From Cepaea nemoralis (lineage: Eukaryota; Mollusca; Gastropoda; Stylommatophora; Helicidae): DNA of 64,000 bases. The notes below the pieces were generated by a model. It did not search any database. It was not told where the DNA came from and was given only the letters and a program-made list of their open reading frames with translations. Position numbers and translations under genes: made by a program. The stretch covers positions 1 to 64,000 of the forward strand of contig JACEFZ010002068.1 in the NCBI GenBank assembly GCA_014155875.1, in the 5' to 3' direction. Below, piece after piece: positions 1 through 12,007 of the stretch (within the stretch, counting starts at the first letter, position 1; every line of letters starts with the position of its first letter).

Positions 1-1175
1 TTAAGCAAGGTTGTTTACTATCCACAACCCTCTTTGGAATATACTTTTCACTTCTACTGAAATATGCCTTTCGTGATAAGGATGCCTGTATGTACATTCA
101 CTCACGCTTAGATGGCGGACTCTATAATGCTCAGAGATTGAAGGCCAAGACCCAAATTAGGAGGGTACTAATCAGAGAGTTGCTTTTTGCAGATGATGCT
201 GCAATTACGACCCACTCTGAGGAAGAATTACAACATCTGCTATCTGCATTCTCCAATGCTTGTTCTTAATTTGGTTTAACAATTAACGAAAAGAACACAC
301 ACACACTATGTCACAAGGTGCACATGGGGTACCATCAACCTTTATTGACGACGCCGAACTGGAGATAGTAGACCATTTTACATATCTAGGATCAGAAGTA
401 AATAGCAAATTATCTCTAGATCAGGAAATAAACATCAGGATTGGTAAGGCAGCAAAACCAATGAACACGTCAGCAAAAAGAGTCTTGGAGAACAGGAAGC
501 TTACTGCCAAAACAAAAGTTCCTTGTCTATCAAGCCTGTGTACTTAGTACTCTTCTTTATGGCAGTGAAACCTGGACAACTTACTCAAACAAAGATAAAC
601 GTTTAAACAGCTTTCACATACGGTGTCTGCGAAGAATACTTGGTATTAAGTGGCAAGACAAAATCACAAATACTGAAGTATTGGAAAGATCAGGTTGTGT
701 GACGGTGTGTTCCATGCTCAGTCTTCGTAGTCTTAGATGGATAGGCATGTTAGGAGGATGGATGGTGGTAGAATACCAAAGGGCATCTTTTTTTGGTGAA
801 TTACAAATGGGTATGAGATCTCAGGGTCGGCCTCTACTAAGATACAAAGATGTGTGTAAGCGGGACATGATTGGTACAGGCATTGATAATGCACATTGGG
901 AGCACGTCGCCGCTGAACGTGTTGCATGGAGGGCAACTATCAGAAATGGACTAAAGACAAAGAAGAAAATGACTGCAGATGAAGCAAAACACAGAGCGTG
1001 AGAGACGTAAGATGGTGCATGGTGGTGGAAATGACCAATTTTTCACATGCATCCACATTTATAGCACTAATTGGCCTTATCAGCCACACTCGCCACCGCC
1101 ATGGATCGTAGTTATTATGCCTTTTTGAAGCACAATGTACCAAACTATCGTCTGTCAAGACGGAAAGGTGTCAAT
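1..1175 (+). pseudogene. Degenerate non-LTR (LINE) reverse transcriptase, 5'-truncated copy 1
   Basis: This is the C-terminal half of a LINE ORF2: end of the RT palm, thumb and C-terminal region. The RT catalytic motif FADD is at bases 186-197, preceded by an in-frame KQGC motif at the window edge. The frame breaks at a TAA after the residues SNACS (about 267) and shifts again near 540 and 750. The same protein is encoded by the better copy on the minus strand at 42.5-43.9 kb, and the two align through the 3' untranslated part to about 1175. It is cut by the window edge, so its true 5' end is unknown. Clade not resolved. Confidence 0.85.
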
Positions 1176-2389
1176 GCCAATGAGACATTCATATTAGCAA
1201 AACTGTATTTTATTAAATGAAGAACATGCGTCATGTGTTCTTGGGAACGGTTACCACTAAGTTTAGAGTAGTACTGACCTAGAATTAAATCACGGGCCTG
1301 TTTTAAATGGAGCTAAAGGTGATGATTTCATGTTTACTCAAGACTCATGTTTAACTCTTCATCGGCCATACTTAGACTACACTTATATTCAGTCTCTCTA
1401 CTGTACGTATACATCTGCGTGTGACTATCTCTTAATAACACACCATCTCTGACTATCTCTTACTACTTTGTGCTCTCAGCCGGTTCTTAAGTACCGTTTG
1501 ATTGAAGTAATTATGTCTTCCTTCGCAAATGCGAGGCATTACCTACTACATTGTACAGTACTTTCACTAGTTTTGCCTTCTCACACCTGAATTTCTGTGC
1601 ACTCCACGGCCGCTTCGGGGTGGGAAGGAGGGATACGGTACCTCTGATTCAAGTCTTTGACGTGTATATTGTTTTCACCATTATTCGCTAAGAATGTTGG
1701 TTACAGTCTTTTACTTGTTTTGTACCTGTCCTTCCTCATATGGCAAAACCATAAAATTTTTACATGACTGAAGAAAATGAGTATGTTTCTTATGGCTAGA
1801 TAACTAAAATATATTTGTGGGAATTTATAAAGCCCATAATTCATTATCTAATTGACAGAAAGTAATGTTATTAATGATGCCCCAACCGACCCAAACTGGT
1901 TATAATCGAAATCAACAGACACGGCGTTGTGATAACATTAAACTAATGTTTATTGCTTATAAACGTTTGTTACATACAACAAGAAGACAACTCCCTATTC
2001 CAAAAACCGACACAATCACTAAATGCCGGCTAACCCTTCTACGCAATAATGTCTATCTAAAACAACCCCGTAACAAAAATGGTTCTACAATCCGACCCTC
2101 TCTATCGCCATCTTACACGCTCACTGACCACAACGACAATCTCTTCTTCCGTCTTTCATCTTACACAGCGCATGCGCACTACGCATGCGCCGAGCTGTGT
2201 GTACATTAAACCATCTCGGGCCAGTAGCCGATGTGATTAAATTTTATTTTCATAGGTCATATTGGGCTGTGAAAGGACGTTGTTGTGTCCATAATCATCT
2301 TATCTCTACCGCTAGTCATAAGAATGACTAGGGTCTTATACCAATACATTTTCCAGCATAAAATAAAGGTGAAGAATGTTGTAGACACA
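1176..2389. other. Spacer, no gene recognised
   Basis: No coding region recognised. The 114-codon open frame at 1865-2209 has no familiar motif and is probably chance. A near-perfect hairpin lies at 2164-2200, with arms built on GCGCATGCG and CGCATGCGC around a 4-5 base loop and flanking CACAGC/GCTGTG pairing. It may be the edge of an unrecognised element. Confidence 0.4.
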
Positions 2390-2734
2390 CACACACACAT
2401 ATATATATACTAGCTGACCCGGCCCGGCTTCGCCCAGACCCTGGTGGGGAGCATCTCATTTAATTCATATAAGTAGTCATATAAGTTCTCGTTCCCGTTA
2501 CCGACTATCTGTCTGTCTGTCTGTCTATCTGTCTGTCTGTCTGTCTGACCCGGCCCGTCTTCGCCCAGACCCTGATGGGGAGCATCTCATTTAATTCATA
2601 TAAGTAGTCATATAAGTTCCCGTTCCGACTATCTATCTGTCTGTCTGTCTGACCCGGCCCGGCATCGCCCAACTCCTGGTGGGGAGCATCTCATTTAATT
2701 CATATAAGTAGTCATATAAGTTCCCGTTCCCGAC

Positions 2735-2815
<81 letters not shown>

Positions 2816-2930
2816 GTCTGTCTGCCTGACCCGGCCCAGCCCATGGTGGAGAGCATCTCATTTAAATTATATAAGTAGTCATATAAGATCCCGTTCCCGC
2901 TATCTGTCTGACTGTCTGTCTGTCTTGGGT
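2390..2930. repeat. TCTG microsatellite interspersed with four copies of a ~75-bp unit
   Basis: Four copies of a unit that starts GACCCGGCCCGG and ends CATATAAGTAGTCATATAAG begin near 2415, 2546, 2651 and 2828. They are separated by TCTG/TCTA tetranucleotide runs of different lengths, the longest at about 2735-2826. A short CA and TA run precedes the array. The opening bases ACTAGCTGACCCGGC look like the start of a dispersed mobile-element family common in invertebrates, whose identity I cannot fix. Confidence 0.85.
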
Positions 2931-5003
2931 AAATGGAGGAGGGAGGAGGAAGAGGGAGGTGGAGGAGGGAAGAGGAGGGAGGAGGAGGGAGGAGACAGGA
3001 GGAGTAGGGAGGAATAGGAGGGAGGAGGAGGGATTAGGAGGATGAGGGAGGAGTAGGGTGGAGGAGGAGGGAGGAGGAGGGAGAAGGAGGGATGAGGAGA
3101 ACGCAGGAGGAGAAGGGAGCAGGAGGAGGAGAGGGAGCAGGAGGGAGAGGGAGGAGGGAGGAGGAGTAGAGAGTAGGAGGAGGGAGGAGCGGAGGGAGAA
3201 GAAGAGGGAGGAGGAAGAGGGAGAAGGAGGAGGGAGAAGGAGGAGAAGAAGGGGGAGGAGGAGGAGGGAAGAGGAGGAGGGAGGATGAGGAATGTGAAGG
3301 GAGGAGGAGGGAGGAGATAGAGGGAGGAGGAGGAGGAGGGAGGAGGAGAGAGGAGGAGGAGGGAGGAGGAGGAATGTGAAGGGAGGAGGAGGGAGGAGGT
3401 AGAGGGAGGAGAAGAGAGGACGAGGAGGTAGAGGGAGGAGGAGGGAGGAGGAGGAGGGAGGAGGCGGAGAGGGAGGAGGAGGAAGGAGGAGGGGGAGGAG
3501 GGAGGAGGAGGAGGGAGGAAGAAGGAGGAGGACGGGAGACGGCGTGATGAGGAGGAGGGAGGAGGAGGAGGAGAGGAGGGAGAGAGGGATGAGGAGGAGG
3601 AGGAGGAGGAAGAGGAGGAGGAGGAATGTGCAGGGAGGAGGAGGGAGGAGGTAGAAGAGAGGAGGAAGGAGGAGGAGGAGGAGGAGGAGAGGAGGAGGAG
3701 GAAGAGAGGGAGGAGATGAGGAGGGATGTAAGGAGGAGGAGGGAGAAGTAGGGATGAGGAGGAGGAGGAGGAGGAGGAAGAGGGAGGAGGAGGAATTGGT
3801 GAAGAGAGGAGGAGGTAGAGGGAGAAGGAGGAGGAGGAGAAGGAGGAGGAGGGATGAGGAGAGGAGGAGGAGGATGAGGGAGGAGAGGAATGCGAAGGGA
3901 GAGGAGGGAGGAGGTAGAGGGAGGAGGAGGAGTGAGAATGAGGAAGAGGAAGTAGGAGGGGGAGGAGGGAGGAGGAGGGAGGAGGAGGAGGAGGGAGGAA
4001 GAAGGAGGAGGAGGGAGGAGGAGGAGGAGGAAGAGGGAGGAGGAGGAATGTGAAGGGAGGAAGGAGGGATAGGGAGGAGGGGAGGGGAAGAGGAAGAGGG
4101 TAGGAGGAAGAGTGGAGAGGAGGAGGGAGGAGGTAGAGGGAGGAGGAGGAGGGAGGAAAAGGGAGGAGGGAGGAGGAGAGAGGAGGAGGAGGGAGGAGGT
4201 AGGAGGAGGAGGAAGAGGGAGGAGAAGGAAGGAGGAGGAAGAAGGAGCAGGAAGATGGAGGAGGAGATGGGAGGAAGAGGGAGGAGGAGGAGAGGAGGAA
4301 GAGGGAGGAGGAGGAAGAGGAGGAGGAGGATGGAGGAGGAGAGAGTGAGGAGGGGAAGAGGAAGAGGGTAGGAGGAGGAGGGGAGAGGAGGAGAAGAAGG
4401 AGAAGGAGGAGGAGGAGAAGGAGGAGAGGAGGAGAGGGGAGAGGAGGAGGGAGGAGGCAGAGGGAGAAGAAGGAAGGAGGAGGAGGAAGGAGGGAGAGGA
4501 AGGAGGGAGAATGAGGAGGGGAGAAAGGAAAGGGAGGTGGAAGAGGAGTAGGAGGGAGGAGGAAAGAGGTAGGGGGAGGAGGAGGTAGAGGGAGGAGGAG
4601 GAGGCAGGAAAGGGAGGAGGAAGAGGAGGAGAAGGGAGGAGGAGGGTGGAGGGAGGAGGAGGAGGTAGAGGAGGAGGTGGAGGAGGTAGGAGGAGGAAGA
4701 GGGAAGAGGGAGAAGAAGGGAGAAGGAGGAGGGAGGATGATGAGGGAGAAGGAGGCAGGAGGAGGAGGAGGGAGGCAGGAGGAGGGAGGGATGAGGAGGG
4801 AGAGGGAGGAGGAGGGAAGATGAGGTGAGGAGGGGAGGAGGCGGAGGGAGTAGGAGGGAGGAGGATGGAGGAGGAGGGGAGAGGAAGAGGGAGAAGGAAG
4901 AGGGAGAAGGAGGAGGGAGAGGGATGAGAGGGAGGAGGAAGAGGAGGAGGGTGGAGGGAGGAGGTAGAGGGAGGAGGAGGGAGGAGAAGAGAGGAGGAGA
5001 GAG
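2926..5003. repeat. 2.1-kb purine tract, GGA/GAG minisatellite
   Basis: Almost every base on the plus strand is G or A, in GGA, GAG and GAA triplets. Rare pyrimidine-bearing landmarks recur, such as GAATGTGAAGGGAGG near 3289, 3370, 4046 and, in variant form, 3623 and 3888, each followed by GGAGGTAGAGGGAGG-type sequence. This shows a higher-order unit of variable spacing. Two long minus-strand frames of 703 and 662 codons run through it and read only Ser, Pro and Leu; they are a by-product of the repeat. Such mirror-symmetric purine tracts can form triplex or G-quadruplex DNA. Confidence 0.95.
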
Positions 5004-5501
5004 TTCGCCATTCCGAATTCATACTCGTCTAGTTCTTCCCTTCTACACGACTGTAGATAACTTCCTTACACATAAAAAGATGAATTGTTATTGATATTGC
5101 CGTGGCATGGAGGAATATCAGCAGCAGAGTTGATCCAAAAAACCAAAGACTGAGATCTACGATGAGCCATGAACGCCTACGCCAGCCGGCACGGCACTTG
5201 ATGATGATGATTGCCGTGTGACGATTCTGTGTAGTCACGTCATTTTCTTCCCTTTCCCTAGCGTTTTGGTTCGGGGATTCTTTCATCATCATCATCATCA
5301 TATATTTACGTACGTATTTTGGGAATGGGAGGAGGGAGGAGGAGGAAGAAGAAAAAACAATACGACAGTTGGCAGCTCTGGAATGAAAGGAAGGCGTGTA
5401 GAAAATTTCAACTCAATCGGATGGGCCGTTCGCGAACACATAAATGACATACATACATACATAAATACATACATACATACAGACAGACAGACGATCCTAA
5501 T

Positions 5502-5510
<9 letters not shown>
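5004..5510 (+). mobile_element. Putative 3' end of an unidentified retroelement
   Basis: After the purine tract comes unique-looking sequence with a CAT run (5283-5300), a second small GGAGG patch (5325-5345) and, at about 5402-5445, a segment reading CAACTCAATCGGATGGGCCG followed by GTTCGCGAACACATAAATGA. It ends in CATA and ACAG tetranucleotide runs. This resembles the terminal consensus of dispersed invertebrate retroelements that begin ACTAGCTGACCCGGC, which is how the block at 2410 begins. The two ends may bound one element with the purine tract inside it; this is inference. Confidence 0.35.
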
Positions 5511-5688
<178 letters not shown>

Positions 5689-5840
5689 TCAAATCACTTT
5701 ATTTCTTTATTTTCAAAGGTAACAAATTGGGCACGCAGGCCCGTCTTACATTCGGCCCTTCCAATCACTCGCCTTTCGCTCATCAAGAGCATTATACATT
5801 TACATAGGAAGAAAGATAAACATTGTGAAATGAATGTTGT
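5689..5840 (-). mobile_element. Possible retroelement 3' end with polyadenylation signal
   Basis: Read on the minus strand, this unique sequence ends in two AATAAA/AATAAAG-type signals and then a TC dinucleotide run, the layout expected for a LINE or mRNA 3' end. No coding sequence is seen. Weak call. Confidence 0.25.
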
Positions 5841-5894
5841 AAACATAATCAAGACAAATTACCATGTTATGAGGCCCATATTCCATCTACCCAT

Positions 5895-6468
5895 ACATCA
5901 CCCCACCCACACACACACACACACACACACCCAGGGACACATACGTACCCTCCAAGCAACCCATCTCCCTCCCGCACATCCCCCACCCTCACGCACTGCC
6001 CTCACCTGTTCCCACAACCAAAACACATTCGCCACCCACAAACACCCCCCACCAACCCACACATCCTACGCCCACCCACATAACATCCTAACCCACACAT
6101 CCTCTCCCCCACCCACCCCTCCAATCACTCATCCCCCATCCACATCTCCATCGACCACATATTCCCCACACACGCACACACATCCCCCACCAACCCACAC
6201 ATCGCACATCCACTCACACATCCCTAAACCATACACACATTCTCACCAACTTACATCTCCCTACCCCGACACACACACACATCTCCCTAACCACCTATAC
6301 ATTCCCAATCCACTCACACACACCCCACCACCCACACGTACATCCTCCACCCACCCACACATGCCCTAACCCAATCACCCACCACACAACCCCCACCCGC
6401 ACATCACATACATCCTCTACCACGCAATATTCCCAACCCACACACCGCAAACATATCCCTCACCAACA
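5895..6468. repeat. CA-rich minisatellite, left arm
   Basis: Degenerate repeats of CACCCACACATCCC-type units with almost no G on the plus strand. The 179-codon His/Thr/Pro open frame across it is a repeat artefact. The same repeat resumes at 25019, exactly at the far end of element B, so the two arms were one array before insertion. The bases AACA abut both ends of B as a likely 4-bp target duplication. Confidence 0.9.
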
Positions 6469-6833
6469 TGTCAGGATCTTGCGGTAGCAAGACTCTGGCT
6501 CATTGGCTGACAAGTGAGATAACAAATATTGTCACTTAATAACTCAATGTGACACAATGCAAACACTTTATTTGCGCATCTCGCGTTTCACAATTAATGC
6601 ATTTCTCGCGCAATCACAACTCATCATTACAATCAATACATGCAATCAATCAATACAGCAATACATCAATACAGCAATACACTTACACTCTTACAGGCTA
6701 GATCTCGAATCACGCTCAAACATATAATTCAAAGCACACAGCATTCAAACGTCTGTCCTCTACGCTCTCCCAAGGCCTGTCTGACCAGCCGTTCAGCATT
6801 TGCGTCAGTCGGGGTGGAGTCCCCTTGCGTACT
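6469..6833 (-). repeat. Element B, left LTR (truncated)
   Basis: Begins TGTCAGGATCTTGCGG and matches 24453-24820 with about seven differences by eye. It stops abruptly near the shared CTTGCGT, where the plus-strand RT fragment starts, so the last ~200 bases of the LTR are missing here. Confidence 0.9.
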
Positions 6834-8230
6834 ATTTTTTCTTACAATCCAGGACAGACAGACTTAGTGCATCATCATATTATTGTAACATCTGAGGCAC
6901 CCATAAAATGCAGACCGTATTTCATCCACATACATTGCAAGGACAAACTTCATCACGAAATTATTGACTTAGAAAAGAACAACATCATCAGACGATCACA
7001 ATCACATATTTGTTCTCCCATTGGCATTGTGAAGAAAAAGGACAACACTATAAGACTCTGTGTGGATTATCGTAAGCTCAACAGCATTACACAGTTGGAT
7101 TTGGAGCCAATGAGCGACTGTGATGACATACTGACAGAACTGACACACTCACGGTCCTTTACGAAACTTGACATGACAAAAGGTTATTGGCAAATACCAG
7201 TACACCCTGCCAGCAGACATCTGACAGCGTTTGCCACGCCTTGGGGACTATATGAATGGTGCAGATTACCATTCGGTTTACTTAATTCCCCGGCGACCTT
7301 TGTAAGAATGACAAGACTCCTTTTGACAGACATTGCTAACATAATCTGGTACATGGACGACATTTTCATACATACAAAGAACATGACAGACCACATAACA
7401 GCATTACAGCAGACATTCGATAGAATCAGACAACACGGACTAACAGTGAAACCATCTAAAGTCGAGATAGCCTATCAAGAAATTTCATTTTTGGGCTATA
7501 AAAATCTCAAATGGCTTTATGTCAACTGACAATAAACATCATGTCTAGAATTCTAAAATTGTCGCTTCCGACAACTAAGAAAGAGTTGCGAAGTGTCTTA
7601 GGTCTACTAAATTACTACAGACAATTCATTCCTCATTTTGCTGAATTGACCGAATGTTTAACTAATTTACTAACAAAGAAAGAACCTAATGTTATTGTGA
7701 ATAGTGAATGCCTACGACCTGCATTCTCTAAAGTATTAGCTTACTTTTCTAGTGAACATATTCTCAAATTACCTGATCTGAACGTTATTTTCAGGTTAAG
7801 ATGTGATGCGAGCTCCGTAGCGATTGGAGGGATACTACTTCAGGAACACGATCAGATATTGTACCCTGTTTAATACGTCAGCCGTAAGCTGAAAGCTACA
7901 GAACGGAATTACAGCGCGCCGGAACTTGAAGCCCTTGCTTTAGTATTCTCAGTTCGAAAACTGTCAAGATTCCTTTTAGGAACACATTTCATTGTTGAGA
8001 CAGACAATAGCCCATTGAGTATTATCACTCGAGGTTCGCCAAGTAACCACAGAGTGGCAAGATGGTCACTTCTTTTGCAGGACTTTAGCTTCGATGTGAA
8101 GCACATAAGTGGCTCACAGAATTCACTGGCCGACCTTCTTTCGAGATGCCCATACGACTCAACCAATAGCCATATACCACCTGAGCACAATGCAGAGATT
8201 GTATCAACTGCAAAGTGTAAGTGCTCAGCA
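6834..8230 (+). pseudogene. pol: Gypsy RT-RNase H fragment, inverted half of element B
   Basis: Encodes the RT and RNase H of a Ty3/gypsy polyprotein. The first frame carries the RT motifs DYRKLN and KLDMTKGYWQIP, and the catalytic YMDD at 7350-7361. RNase H follows in a second frame (about 7540-8175) with the CDASS entry motif, ELEALAL, the ETDNSP motif, and a C-terminal LADLLSR. The frame breaks near 7500-7545, and a TAA at 7870-7872 cuts RNase H. Element A inserted just after the RNase H end. Its orientation is opposite to the gag-IN half of B. No PR or IN lies upstream on this strand, as expected if IN preceded RT in the parent element. Confidence 0.88.
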
Positions 8231-8848
8231 TGTCAGCAACCGATGTTTCAGGCATCATAGGATTACTTCTCTCGCACCACACAAGGAACTTGCAAGTCGT
8301 GTGAGAGGAAATGGATGATACATTTTATTGCCGTTGGCTCTTTACATTTACAAAACAGTCGCTATCAAATCACACACAAAGCCACAGAATTGCCTATCAC
8401 TAGTTTCCTAACCCTATTGCTAATCTCTATCTACTTGGCTACAAAAACTCTTATCGACACTAAACGATGCGCTCGCTAAGAAGTCAGTCCCCAGTCTGAC
8501 TTTCCTACTCGCGTGACTACACAGCACGCGGAAGGACCTTGTGCGTCCTTCGGCTTTTTGCGTGCTGTCACACTCAGCACGCTTATAGCAGCCGTTCCCT
8601 ATTGAGTGGCAATCTACTTCTCCGTGGCTATCACGTAGGCGTGATTCTGCCATGACCAAAGTACTAACTATCTGGTCGACGCCTCCGTGTCTCATGAGAG
8701 AACTAGTTAATAGTCCCCCTTCCTATCACCTACCCTGCCCTTATATCGGGGCACTGTGTTACCTCTGATCTACTTGAGGTTGACCACTCTTCCCGGTGGT
8801 CTTCTATCTTGAGGCAGACCTCAGACCTCTATACTTCAGTCTTTGACA
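8231..8848 (-). repeat. Element A, 3' LTR
   Basis: Matches 19399-20016 along its length with roughly 20 differences by eye (about 3%). Bounded by TG and CA. Confidence 0.93.
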
Positions 8849-8867
8849 CACACCCTCCCCTCCTGTG
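8849..8867 (-). promoter_or_regulatory. Element A polypurine tract
   Basis: On the minus strand CACAGGAGGGGAGGGTGTG abuts the 3' LTR, the position and composition of the plus-strand DNA primer of LTR retrotransposons. Confidence 0.7.
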
Positions 8868-9783
8868 TTGCGTCATCAACTTTGACTCATTGGTTGTGAC
8901 GCAAGAGGTTTTTAAAAAAAATTAGTGTATCTAATTTTTTTTGTCAAAGACTGCTGATAACCTGGTTTTGGGTAACTCAATAGACTTCTACTGACTATTG
9001 TCACAATGTAGTATCACTTTTCTTGGCTACTGGCAATCGCCACAAACTTGTCTGGTTGGCGTGAGCCCTCTTCTCAATCGCAATATTATATTAATTAGAG
9101 GTATGTCTGAACCGGACCATTGTCTTATAAGACCTGCCCTCAAATAGTAAATTAACTCACTACCCATACAAAGTTGACTTTCTTAGGGTCAACACATGAA
9201 TTGCTTCATGTCCCCCATATAATATTAAGCAACCATTACACAAGCTGTGTGCGACAGGCTTTACCTATCTCGCTTCCGCGTGTAAAGTTATCTTTCACTG
9301 TTAAGTTAGTGTTTCGTTGTCTATTATGTCCCCTGACCAGGAGTTATCTCCCTTTGATTTACAAAAATGTTGCAATTTACATGTTTGTTTTTCTGGATGT
9401 TTGCGTGTTTGGATGTAAATAATAATATAATCTACTTTCTAACATGTGTATCTATCTGTCATGTGTATGTAAGTTAGTTTTTCAAGTGCCATAAGTCGGT
9501 TAAATGTGGCCACAAACAAGTGTATAACACTAATTCGTGACTACGTTTCCGTCTTATGAGACTTAAAATACTTTCTATAGATCTACACTAAACTACACAC
9601 AACACATTCAAGACAGCATATTTTCAACATCGAAAGCAAACATTTGATGCAGACAAAAATAAAAAAGTCGCGTTGAGCGGCAGAAAAAAATCCGCTGACT
9701 GATCTCACTCTCTCTTGTATAATTTACATATGCTCTCACTTTCACACTTCTGTCACACATCTTTTACCCTCACAATTATTTAA
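8868..9783. other. Element A 3' noncoding region, first part
   Basis: No coding sequence recognised. Two small hairpins stand next to the polypurine tract: TTGCGTCA with TGACGCAA (about 8869-8905), and AAAAAATTAG with CTAATTTTTT (about 8914-8942). The rest is AT-rich. TTAA at 9780-9783 is the left target site of the piggyBac-like element. Confidence 0.5.
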
Positions 9784-12003
9784 CTCTTTCACTACCAAAC
9801 AAAAACTGGGCTGTGACCAAACAGAAATTTATGGCAGAAAATTGGAACTAGGGGTGTGTTACAATAATGCTTTTAAAATGGTTAAGGTGTAGAAGACCTA
9901 TTGTATTACATATCAAATTAAAGAGGATTGCACAAGGAACATGACAGTGTTAATAATTAATTGATAGGTTACAATATTATGACAATAATGAGAGGTTTAA
10001 TAATAACAACTGAAATTAAAGAGGTAAAAATTATTTTAAAGAACTGCACTTATAAGGTTTTCTACACTCCTATACTGCTAATCATGTTTATTTACTGAAT
10101 AATCAAACAAACACCACTTGTCTTCAAGAATATAAACAGTATTGCTCATTTAAATCACCCAAAAGGAAGTTTTGGTGCATATTCTGAACCATGTCTTTTT
10201 CACAAAATGAAAAAACTAATGGCCGAAATCTGGAAATTGGTGTATGTCGCAATAATGTTATGAAAATGGTTAAAATTGTAGCAGAAATGTTTTATTATAT
10301 ATCAAAATAAAGGGCATTGCACAAGGAATATGTTGGTAGGAGAATTTTGCTTTAGGTTGTAAATAAAATAAAAATAATAATATAATTTGTAAAATAATTG
10401 ACAAAAGTAGGTAAAAATAATGTAAAAATGGTACTTACCAAGGGGGCCGTTGTTATCCAATATCCTGATCACTGCTACTCCTGTTGAATTTACTGCACAA
10501 ACAACACTTTTCTAAACAATAAATACAATTGCTCCGAATCAATCATCCGAAAAGAAGTTTTGCCGCAGATTCTGAATCATGTATTTTTCTTTTTCAGACA
10601 AAAATTAGGAAAACACTTGGCAGATTTACATTTAATTGTCATGTCTGTTTGTTTTATTTACTATATGTGGCAGTCTATTTGTGATAGGCTGCAAAGCAAA
10701 CTTTGGCGCACAAGTCTGGTCTATTAGTGCAGCCGGAGCAAACAAAGATGATATGTGTCGTTTAGTTCGAGTGCTGCAAAAACACAGTCTCTATTGACAC
10801 CGACAAATTCTATTAAATGCTTGGCTCATGTAAATCTTTCGGCATAATTTCTGCAACAGACTGAAATTCTCGGCAGGCAGAGTGTCAAACTTCAGATTAC
10901 TCTGAGCTACTTCGCGATGAGCACTTTCTTTTACTTGAATCCTTCATATGACAATTTTATCCTCCTTTCTCTGTTTGCCATATGGAATGTAGGATGTGAG
11001 CATTGCTCTGTGCAATTTCAAAGATCTAGTAGTAGATTCTTCTTCCACCACTTAATGGTTTTCCTATCATGGATATTATAATATCCACCTATTGGTCCAT
11101 CTGTCGCAGCCATTCATCGCCGTGTTATTTTCATGGAGACCATCTTCGGCTTGCTTTGCGGTTTTCGCAATCCACTCTCAACAGTTCTAACTACAGACTT
11201 GGTAGAGACAACAATGCATGGTTTTTTTAGCTTTATTTAGCCCTTCCACCAAATAATCATTTCATCAATGGACACATTTTCAAATGGTGAAATGCTTCCT
11301 GGATATTCTTCAGAATCATGTAAACAAGAGGATCAATTTATTTTTTTTTTATTTTTGGCCTCAGGTTCACATACGTGAAATATGGTGTGATAAATAAATT
11401 ATAATTGATTACTGGGAAACGTAGTGGCAGTGCCATACCAAGGAGTATATAAATGTGCACTTGTACACCGGTAGTCTTTGATACATGGTCTTGGATCAGT
11501 CCCATAGCAATAATGACAGGACGTAAACTTCAGCCATTCGGGCTTCGTTGTCAGACACTCAGCTGTTGACGAACATTCACTGGTTTTTCTTTATCACCAC
11601 GTGCTAAAACTTTAGGCACAACTAAAACTTCTTTCTAAATATTCACTGATATCGGAATCACTATTGTTTAAAACAATTATAAACAATAATCTAGTTTGAT
11701 CTCAAGTCATACTACGTGGACGCAAACTGTGGGCGTTTCCGTTGTGAAAACCCAAACAAACAAATTAACACTACCTTAAAACTGAAAATTCACAAGAATC
11801 CAATATTAGAAAACGATTGACTGCACCAAGATGGCGTAGAAATCTTTTGGCTGTACGACTTTTTAGTTTACTGTAACTTAAAATTCCGAAACGGAGCAGA
11901 AATATATGAAATAAACCACTGATCATTTTGTGGGACGAAAATGGCGGACTGCCAACTCAGGAAATACATCGTGTCCCAAGATGGGATCACGGTGGCGAAA
12001 GAG
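9784..12003 (-). mobile_element. Fossil piggyBac-like DNA transposon
   Basis: Flanked on both sides by TTAA (9780-9783, 12004-12007), the canonical piggyBac target duplication. The ends are inverted: CTCTTTCACTACC at the left and, read on the minus strand, CTCTTTCGCCACC at the right. Inside on the minus strand are remnants of the transposase C-terminal half: MNGCDR and a shifted DQ, then GGYYNIHDRKTIKWWKK near 11045-11090, matching the conserved DDE_Tnp_1_7 block (DRxDQ...YY...RKTxKWWKK). A Cys-rich tail remnant (DTYHLC) lies near 10750. Frames are full of stops. Near the left end a ~380-bp segment is duplicated in tandem (about 9825-10205 and 10205-10595, strongly diverged). Confidence 0.8.
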
Positions 12004-12007
12004 TTAA

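Noticed and set aside
2900..5022. Minus-strand open frames of 703 and 662 codons
   Set aside because: Only Ser, Pro and Leu from a pyrimidine repeat on that strand; two frames are open at once, so no real protein is implied.
5830..6369. His/Thr/Pro-rich 179-codon frame, and similar frames at 24.9-26.1 kb
   Set aside because: Produced by the CA-rich minisatellite, which lacks stop codons in several frames.
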